Source: DATEDA01 sp963789885 (GTDB lineage Bacteria > Pseudomonadota > Gammaproteobacteria > Burkholderiales > SG8-39). From it: DNA of 25,353 bases. Below the pieces are notes generated by a model. The model was not told where the DNA came from. It was given only the letters and a program-made list of their open reading frames with translations, and made no database searches. Positions 14,173 to 19,132 of the stretch are shown here, one piece after another. The stretch is taken from positions 1 to 25,353 of the forward strand of contig CAWBNB010000015.1 in NCBI GenBank assembly GCA_963789885.1, in the 5' to 3' direction. A program made the position numbers and the translations under genes. How positions within the stretch are numbered: the first letter of the stretch is position 1; every line of letters starts with the position of its first letter.

Positions 14173-14637
14173 ATGAGCAAAGAGAAGACCAGCTTCGTCT
14201 ATGTGACCTACATCCGCTCGACGCCGGAAAAGGTGTTCGAGGCCATCACGAAACCGGAGATCGCGCGGCGCTACTGGGGCCACGAGAACGTCTCCGACTG
14301 GAAGCCCGGATCGACCTGGGAGCACGTGCGCGCCAACGAGCAGCGCACGGTCAATGTGGTCGGCAAGGTGGTCGAGGTTTCGCCGCCGGCACGCCTGGTC
14401 ATCACGTGGGCGAGCCCATCGCAGGCGGCCGATCCGGCCAGCTACAGCCGCGTGAGCTTCGACGTCGCGGCGTACGAGGGGATGGTGCGGCTGACCGTCA
14501 CCCACGACGAACTCGAGGCCGGCAGCGCGATGGCCAAGGGCATCCAGCAGGGCTGGCCGATCGTTCTTTCCAGCCTGAAGTCCCTGCTCGAAACGGGGCA
14601 GGGCATCGATGTCTTCGCCAAGCCGAAGGCGGCATGA
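14173..14637 (+). CDS. SRPBCC/AHSA1-like domain protein
   Basis: A 154-residue START-like hydrophobic-cavity protein (family also called activator of Hsp90 ATPase homologue 1-like). Signature stretches are FVYVTYIRSTPEKVFEAIT near the start, WKPGSTWEHVR in the middle and LTVTHDELEAGSAMAKGIQQ then GWPIVLSSLKSLLETG at the end. Such proteins bind small hydrophobic ligands; the ligand is unknown. The ATG at 14173 follows the SD-like GGAGAG, only 2 bp after the ArsR stop. The stop overlaps the alternative start of the GFA gene. The ArsR-SRPBCC pair is a common stress or ligand-response cassette. Confidence 0.9.
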   Translation: MSKEKTSFVYVTYIRSTPEKVFEAITKPEIARRYWGHENVSDWKPGSTWEHVRANEQRTVNVVGKVVEVSPPARLVITWASPSQAADPASYSRVSFDVAAYEGMVRLTVTHDELEAGSAMAKGIQQGWPIVLSSLKSLLETGQGIDVFAKPKAA

Positions 14638-14651
14638 ATCGGGAGTCGCTC

Positions 14652-15068
14652 ATGACCCAGCCCTACACCGGCGGATGCGCGTGCGGCGCGATCCGCTACG
14701 CAACCAAGCACGCGCCCGTCTTCCAGAATCACTGCCAGTGCCGCGATTGCCAGCGGCGGAGCGGCACCGGGCACGGCTCCTACCTGACCTTTCCCGCGCG
14801 CGCCGAGATGACCATCACCGGCGAGGCGACGCACTGGCAGATCGCAGGCGACAGCGGCAACGTGAAGGTCCACGCCTTCTGCCCGGTCTGCGGAACGCCG
14901 GTCTACCTGAGCTTCGTCGCGATGCCGGACCTGATCGCGGTCCACGCGGGCAGCCTGGACGACCCGGACCGCTTCGTGCCGCAGGTCCTCACCTACAGCG
15001 TCCGCGGGTTGGCGTGGGACGCCATCGATCCCTCGTTGCAGGCATTCGGGCGGATGCCGTCCGGCTAG
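14652..15068 (+). CDS. GFA family zinc protein (CENP-V/GFA domain)
   Basis: A 138-residue protein of the glutathione-dependent formaldehyde-activating (GFA) superfamily. Zinc ligands are visible: C9 and C11 (GGCACGAIRY), C28, C30 and C33 (NHCQCRDCQRRSG), and C77 and C80 (FCPVCGTPVY). Family members bind or process thiol adducts, although formaldehyde activation itself is disputed for many. The ATG at 14652 has GGGAG 6 nt upstream and gives the usual family N-terminus; an ATG at 14634 overlapping the previous stop (ATGA) is possible. It is the third gene of the ArsR operon, and translational coupling is likely. Confidence 0.9.
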   Translation: MTQPYTGGCACGAIRYATKHAPVFQNHCQCRDCQRRSGTGHGSYLTFPARAEMTITGEATHWQIAGDSGNVKVHAFCPVCGTPVYLSFVAMPDLIAVHAGSLDDPDRFVPQVLTYSVRGLAWDAIDPSLQAFGRMPSG

Positions 15069-15186
15069 TGTCGCTCCGCAGAGCGGCGGGATGTCGTATC
15101 GATTCTTCCCCCCGGCCCCAAGTCTGCCGCCGCCTCCCCGCTCCTGGGATGCGGAAAGCGCACTCTCGGGCGAGCCCGTTGCCGCC

Positions 15187-15192
15187 TACAAT
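15187..15192 (+). promoter_or_regulatory. -10 box of a possibly leaderless MNT/HEPN transcript
   Basis: TACAAT ends 8 nt before the ATG at 15201, leaving no room for a ribosome-binding site, so the mRNA would start at or next to the start codon. No good -35 box was found, which keeps confidence low. Confidence 0.35.
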
Positions 15193-15200
15193 CTGCGCGC

Positions 15201-15491
15201 ATGAAGCCTTCCCAAGCGCTCGAGCGGCACCGTTCTGCGATCCGCGAGATCGTGGCGCGCCACCGCGCCGCGAATCCGCGCGTGTTCGGGTCGGTGCGCC
15301 ATGGCCGGGATCGCGATGGAAGCGACCTCGACCTCCTGGTCGACCCCACGCCGGACGCGAGCCTGTTCGATCTCGGCGCGATCCAGTTCGAGGTCAGGAG
15401 GCTGACCGGCGTCGAGGTCGACGTCCTGACGCCCGACGATCTTCCCGAGCACTTCCGCGCGCGCGTCCTCCGCGAAGCGCAGCCGGTATGA
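15201..15491 (+). CDS. MNT-type nucleotidyltransferase antitoxin (MntA-like)
   Basis: A 96-residue minimal nucleotidyltransferase. The GS motif and first two aspartates are in GSVRHGRDRDGSDLDLLVD (G30-S31, D42, D44); the third is D74 in VEVDVLTP. Known MntA antitoxins AMPylate and so silence the paired HEPN RNase toxin. It overlaps the HEPN gene by 4 bp (ATGA), the normal operon form. All catalytic residues remain. No Shine-Dalgarno sequence precedes the ATG; a TACAAT box 8 nt upstream suggests a leaderless message. Confidence 0.9.
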   Translation: MKPSQALERHRSAIREIVARHRAANPRVFGSVRHGRDRDGSDLDLLVDPTPDASLFDLGAIQFEVRRLTGVEVDVLTPDDLPEHFRARVLREAQPV

Positions 15492-15829
15492 CGGACGAGA
15501 AGGCGCTTCGCGTCTCCGATTACCTCAGCCACATCATCGACGCCGCACAGCGGATCGCGACCTATACCGCAGGCATGGGGCGCGAGCAGTTCCTTGCGTC
15601 GTCGCTCGTGCAGGACGCCGTGATCCGGAACCTCGAAGTGATCGGCGAAGCCGCGCGAAATATCGAGCTTGCCGACCCTGGATTCCCGGCGCAGCATCCC
15701 GACCTCGCGTGGTCGTCCATGCAGGGCATGCGCCACCGCCTCGCGCATGGTTACTACCGCGTGAACCTCGACATCGTGTGGGTGACGGTGCAGCGCGAGA
15801 TGAATTGCGTCATGCGCCCGGGCGCGTAG
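15488..15829 (+). CDS. HEPN (DUF86) RNase toxin with replaced C-terminal tail
   Basis: A 113-residue HEPN-domain protein, partner of the MNT gene. The RNase motif R-x4-H-x-Y is intact: R82, H87 and Y89 in MRHRLAHGYY. The helix before it (NLEVIGEAARNIEL) is typical. Normal members end WdtVq.dlP.L...L; here the sequence runs VQREM and then NCVMRPGA, which is not family-like. Those last codons are the antisense of a DUF5615 toxin gene. The natural last ten or so residues are therefore lost and replaced across a recombination junction near 15797. Whether toxicity survives is unclear; the active site does. Confidence 0.85.
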   Translation: MTDEKALRVSDYLSHIIDAAQRIATYTAGMGREQFLASSLVQDAVIRNLEVIGEAARNIELADPGFPAQHPDLAWSSMQGMRHRLAHGYYRVNLDIVWVTVQREMNCVMRPGA

Positions 15830-15877
15830 CCACTCGACGATTCGTTGCGCAATCCCGGCGTCGGCAAGGAACCGCAA
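15797..15877 (-). pseudogene. N-terminal fragment of a DUF5615 (PIN-like) toxin
   Basis: From a TTG at 15877 the frame reads MRFLADAGIAQRIVEWLRAR then AHDAIHL, the first 27 residues of a DUF5615 protein (consensus ...FLaDe.i...lv..LR..GHDvvhv). Beyond that it runs antisense through the HEPN gene with no homology. D6 of the active site is present but the rest of the PIN-like domain is missing. It follows the DUF433 gene by 9 bp, the usual antitoxin-toxin order. Confidence 0.75.
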
Positions 15878-15886
15878 GCGACGCGC

Positions 15887-16105
15887 CTACGCGGGGTGTG
15901 CCTGCTCCTGGGCTAGCCAGGCCGCGTACTGCAGCGCCTGCCGGATATCCTAGGGTTCCAGGTCCGGGTAATCGCCCAGCACCTCGTCGGTGGTCGCGCC
16001 ACGCGCGATCTGCCCGACGATGACCGACACCGGGATGCGCATGCCGCGAATGCACGCGCGTCCGCCCATGATCTGGGGGTCGAAGGTGATTCGGTCGAAC
16101 TTCAT
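15887..16105 (-). pseudogene. DUF433 antitoxin gene with in-frame nonsense codon
   Basis: The frame starts MKFDRITFDPQIMGGRACIR then GMRIPVSVIVGQIARG, a clear DUF433 N-terminus, and runs to DEVLGDYPDLEP. A TAG follows at 15950-15952 where the family has Glu (EDI). The same frame then continues DIRQALQYAAWLAQEQAHPA to a proper stop at 15887. One G-to-T change from GAG explains the break. DUF433 proteins are antitoxins for DUF5615 toxins, and the partner here is also truncated, so the whole module is dead. Confidence 0.82.
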
Positions 16106-16330
16106 CGGTCGTTTCCATCGGGCGGAACCCGAGCAGCCGCCATATTGGCACCGCCGGCAAGGGGCCGTCCAGCGACGCCGCCTTAGCTCTGCCCTATCGC
16201 CTCGGCCTGGTCAGCAGGCAGAAGACCTTGTGGGTCAGCTCTTCGCGGCTCGTGGCTGGAAGATCGAACGCCAACCGGCGGGAGGTCGTGGCGACATGTC
16301 GATGGCGTCGACATCATCCAGGCCGGGCAA

Positions 16331-16383
16331 CCTGAAATAGCGCTGCACGCTATTTTAGGATCGGGCCGAAACCTAAAATAACG
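16331..16383. repeat. Three 12-bp CCTRAAATARCG repeats, one inverted
   Basis: CCTGAAATAGCG at 16331, CCTAAAATAGCG on the minus strand at 16348-16359 and CCTAAAATAACG at 16372. The arms can form two alternative hairpins (8-bp arms with a 5-nt loop, or 9-bp arms with a 12-nt loop). The exact word CCTAAAATAGCG also occurs at 10488-10499, across the stop codon of the phosphodiesterase gene. Confidence 0.7.
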
Positions 16384-16740
16384 ACCAGGCACGCACGGCC
16401 CCCCGGCGCTCGACGAGCGCTTCGGCGACAGGCTGCTCCGCGCACAACCCCGGAGACCTCTGCTTTAGACGGGGCTCTCCGCACCTCGAAGTCCGCGGAA
16501 ATCGGGTTACCCTCTTAGCCGTTGCAGAGTGCAGCCGAGCCCGACTCGGCCTGCTAGGTTCGTATCCGAGTTGAGAGACTCGGCGCGGCGCCCGATACGC
16601 GCATTGGAGTAGAAAGGTTTCGCTTTCCGCGTGCCGTGAGCGGTTCGAGCTCCCGGCGCGCGCGAGTCATTAGGGCCTCGAGCGGCTTTCGCCGCCGCTC
16701 CCGCGGCCAGTGCGTCTTTTCCGCAGTGTCTGAGATCGCC

Positions 16741-16759
16741 CATGGCGCGACGCGCCATG
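16741..16759. repeat. Perfect 19-bp palindrome upstream of the excisionase-like gene
   Basis: CATGGCGCG and CGCGCCATG flank a single A. It lies 25-60 bp before the candidate starts of the helix-turn-helix gene and could be its operator. Chance is possible in such GC-rich DNA. Confidence 0.5.
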
Positions 16760-16817
16760 CGCTTGCCCGCCCCCCCCGAATCCGATGACGAACGTGCTCA
16801 TGACAGGGAACACGATC

Positions 16818-17186
16818 ATGCTGGAACCAGACCCGACCACCCCGGACGCCCGCCCGCCGACCGGCGAGCGCGCGCCCGACGTCCCACTTCTCCCCCTCCC
16901 CCCAGCGCGCTGCCTCACCTCCGAGCAGGCCGCGGCCTACCTCGCGATCGGCGTGACGCTCCTCGCCGATCTCGACGTGCCGTGCGTCAAGCTCGGACGC
17001 CGCCGCGTCTACGACAAAGTTGACCTGGATCGCTGGCTCGACGAGTATAAGCGTCGAGGGCGGGCCAGAAAGGAGATCTCAATGGCCCGTGAAGACCGGA
17101 ATCTACCGGCGACGGGACTCTCGTTTCTGGTGGATCGACGTTGTACTACCCAGCGGCAGGCGCGTATGCCAAAGCACTCGGACTGA
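16818..17186 (+). CDS. Excisionase-like helix-turn-helix (HTH_17) protein
   Basis: The core domain, starting 36 codons in, reads LTSEQAAAYLAIGVTLLADL then CVKLGRRRVYDKVDLDRWLD, the winged-helix pattern of HTH_17/excisionase proteins that bend DNA and steer the integrase towards excision. A proline-rich N-terminus precedes it. Starts at 16785 and 16800 are also possible; none has a good ribosome-binding site. After KRRGRARKEIS the frame runs on over the integrase start for about 34 residues of non-family sequence, so the natural end was probably earlier and the tail reflects an indel. It lies directly upstream of the integrase, as in pSAM2- or SLP1-like xis-int cassettes. Confidence 0.72.
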   Translation: MLEPDPTTPDARPPTGERAPDVPLLPLPPARCLTSEQAAAYLAIGVTLLADLDVPCVKLGRRRVYDKVDLDRWLDEYKRRGRARKEISMAREDRNLPATGLSFLVDRRCTTQRQARMPKHSD

Positions 17187-18155
17187 AAACCGGGACGAGG
17201 CCGAAGCGCTCCTCGCGCAAGCTGAAGGTCGATTCGTTTCGCGAGTCGGCGTTCGGTGTCAAGCCGAGGCGCCCGTGGCAGGAAGCCGTTGTCCGGTATC
17301 TCACGCTGAAAGCGAACGCTTCGGAGCATCGAGGACGAACGCGCCGATCTTTCGGAAGCTCGACCCGTATTTGGGCACTCGACCTGCACGAGATCGACGG
17401 CGATCTCGTCTGGAAGGTGATCAAGGGCGAGCTTAAGAAGGGCAACAAGCCGGCGACGGTCAATCGTTACCTCGCGACTGATGCGCTGCCTGTTTCGCAT
17501 GGCTCGCGACGAGTGGCAGTGGATCGATCGGTTTCCGAAGATTCGGCTGCTGCCGGCGAAGTGGAGCGCGACCGGTGGCTGACGCGGGAGGAGGCCGAGC
17601 CGCTTGATTGCGGCGTGCCCGCCTCACCTGGCGGCGATGGTCCGGTTCGCGCTTTCGACCGGTTGCCGGGCGCGGGAGATCACCGGCTTGGAATGGAACC
17701 GGGTCGACCTGGAACGCAGGACGGCGTGGCTCGACCAGACCAAGAATGGAACGCCGAGAGGCGTCCCGCTGAACGCTGACGCGGTCGCCGTGCTGGAAGA
17801 GCAACGCGGCAAGCATCCGCAGTATCTGCTTCACCTATCGGGGCAGCCGATTCGCTGGGAGCTGACCAACAGCGCTTGGCACACCGCGTTAGAGAAAGCA
17901 GGGATCGAGGATTTTCGCTTCCACGACCTCCGGCATACCTGGGCGTCGTGGCATCGGCAGGCCGGTACGAGCTGCGATGAGCTGAAGGACCTGGGCGGGT
18001 GGAAGTCGCGCGTGATGGTCGACCGCTACGCGAAGTTCGCGACCGAGCATCTGGCCGTTGCGGCAGCGCGGATCGGAGGGAAACGTAGTGAAATTCCCTA
18101 CGATTTCCCTACGTTCTACTTTGGCGCGGGACCGCGGATCACGCTAAGTCCCTGA
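17082..18155 (+). pseudogene. Tyrosine recombinase (integrase), multiply frameshifted
   Basis: All parts of a phage-type integrase of about 355 residues are present but in alternating frames. AAAGGAG lies 6 nt before ATG 17082; after three codons the frame must shift to give KTGIYRRRDSRFWWIDVVLP. Another shift leads to PRRPWQEAVVRYLTLKANAS (core-binding domain), a brief shift holds FRKLDPYLG, then DLHEIDGDLVWKVIKGELKK, then DEWQWIDRFPKIRLLPA, then ERDRWLTREEAE. From 17604 the catalytic domain is open to the stop: Arg in STGCRAREI, Lys in TKNGTPRG, HDLRHTWASWH, LGGW and Tyr in MVDRYAKF. At least five indels separate the parts. The catalytic residues survive, so decay is recent or the assembly carries indel errors. 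The stop is 5 bp from a tRNA-Lys CCA end. Confidence 0.88.
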
Positions 18156-18160
18156 ATGAC

Positions 18161-18206
18161 TGGTAGGGCGTGCAGGATTCGAACCTGCGACCAACGGATT
18201 AAAAGT
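18161..18206 (-). other. tRNA-Lys 3' fragment, integrase attachment core
   Basis: Read leftward, this 46-nt segment has the anticodon loop CTTTTAA (anticodon TTT), the 3' anticodon stem TCCGT, variable loop TGGTC, T-stem and loop GCAGGTTCGAATCCTGC, the acceptor strand ACGCCCT and ACCA. The 5' half of the tRNA is absent: right of the loop the sequence is GCCCAC..., which cannot form the stem, and no AGGGCGT lies at the expected distance. Identity begins at the anticodon loop, a common crossover site for tyrosine recombinases. It is therefore an att core, not a functional tRNA. Confidence 0.85.
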
Positions 18207-18299
18207 GGGCTACTAACCCTGCAGCGGCTTTTAAATCAGCAACTTACGAGGACGCCCGTTGCGTCTTTTGCAGTACCGAGCAGGACTTTGCGCAGCTGA

Positions 18300-18320
18300 C
18301 TCACGCAAAATTCACGCAAG
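18300..18320 (-). repeat. Candidate integrase arm-type site, copy 1
   Basis: Leftward TTGCGTGAATTTTGCGTGAG contains two direct TTGCGTGA words with an 11-bp period, one helical turn. It lies about 95 bp right of the att core. The 17-bp part CGCAAAATTCACGCAAG recurs exactly at 18645-18661. Confidence 0.6.
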
Positions 18321-18640
18321 GCTATCGGTGGGCGCAAGACACGCCCGCCACCGCGACCGCGCCGCCATGATGCTCGAGCGCGGCAAGACCACCGATCGAT
18401 TAAGTCACGATGCGCGGGTTCAAGTCGTTCACCACGGCTGCGACCACTCTCGCGGGGATCGAGCTCGCGCACCGCATACGCAAGCGGCAGTTTATCTGTC
18501 AGTCCAAGGATCGACGTGTCCCATTTGATCTTCGTCGCGAGTGGTACGCGGCGATCATGGTCTGAGCTGCGCGTACGCACTGAGCTGCACTTCTTCTCCT
18601 CGGTGACGTTGATGCGTCAATCCGCGTTTGCCACGCAACC

Positions 18641-18661
18641 CTCGCGCAAAATTCACGCAAG
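18641..18661 (-). repeat. Candidate integrase arm-type site, copy 2
   Basis: Leftward TTGCGTGAATTTTGCGCGAG repeats copy 1 with one change and the same 11-bp internal period. Similarity continues about 20 bp to the right (GGTTGGCGCGAGACACG here, GGTGGGCGCAAGACACG in copy 1), giving imperfect direct repeats of about 43 bp, 341 bp apart. Confidence 0.6.
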
Positions 18662-18679
18662 TTCCGGTTGGCGCGAGAC

Positions 18680-18753
18680 ACGAACGTATGCGGCCACAGG
18701 TGAACCTTCGTGAACGCTCGCGGGGTCGCCCCCCGGGTTCGCCATACGTTCGT
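18680..18753. repeat. Inverted repeat with 11-bp arms
   Basis: ACGAACGTATG (18680-18690) and CATACGTTCGT (18743-18753) are exact inverse copies around a 52-bp GC-rich centre. It immediately follows arm-type copy 2. Function unknown. Confidence 0.55.
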
Positions 18754-18840
18754 CTACCGCTCTCGCCCCGGGCGCGCTGCATCGCGCACCTGCACCCTGG
18801 AGAGCTGAGCGCGAGCCGTATGAACCACTTAGGGAGAGAG

Positions 18841-18912
18841 TGTCCCGAATACTTCCCGGTTTCACCTCAATTTCGATCACCCAATTGCACCTCCGACGAT
18901 TAGTTCGGGACA
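18841..18912. mobile_element. 72-bp TGTCCCGAA...TTCGGGACA element, IS-end or MITE-like
   Basis: Perfect 9-bp terminal inverted repeats TGTCCCGAA and TTCGGGACA bound 54 bp. The TGT...ACA termini fit the ends of IS21/IS481-type elements. No transposase is inside or nearby and no target duplication is obvious. It may be a minimal non-autonomous element or two IS ends brought together by deletion. Confidence 0.4.
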
Positions 18913-19132
18913 GTTCCTCGAGACCCCGGAGGCCGGTCGATGCCGAGGGCCGCGTCGCCCGGCACGTTGGCCGTGCACAGCGCGCGCGCGGGAAATCCGA
19001 GCACCTCCTGTGGTGCGCAGTAATTCGATCGGCGGCATCCGCTTGTGTGCTACCTCGCGTACGCGCGTGTGCCGGTCGGACACTCAGCCGCAAGTGATCA
19101 GAGCCTTTTCGGGGACGAGATCACGGCGACGC

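Larger units (their letters stand above)
16106..16784. other. 679-bp region without an intact gene
   Basis: A rightward frame near 16210-16300 reads AEDLVGQLFAARGWKIERQP, similar to the start of a restriction-endonuclease-like domain, but no nuclease motif follows. Positions 16331-16383 hold a triple 12-bp repeat. Several GC-rich hairpins occur (for example GCCGAG...CTCGGC at 16534-16550), and 16741-16759 is a perfect palindrome. Nothing else is supported. Confidence 0.4.
18207..19132. other. 926-bp non-coding region to the right of the att core
   Basis: No intact gene is supported. It contains the candidate arm-type repeats (18300 and 18641), a TTAAAAG/CTTTTAA inverted pair spanning the core edge (about 18200-18236), an 11-bp inverted repeat at 18680/18743 and the TGTCCCGAA element at 18841. 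A leftward frame at 18656-18715 reads GSPVAAYVRVSRQPELA, resembling a serine-recombinase N-terminus. Another near 18905-19020 reads LGFPARALCTANVPGDAALG. Both are too short to name. Confidence 0.4.

Noticed and set aside
14406..15829. Long rightward frames overlapping the SRPBCC, GFA and MNT genes
   Set aside because: They are out-of-frame shadows; the parts in the correct frame are already annotated from their own starts.
18161..18243. Functional tRNA-Lys gene
   Set aside because: Only the 3' part from the anticodon loop is present; the acceptor 5' strand and D-arm are absent at the expected place.
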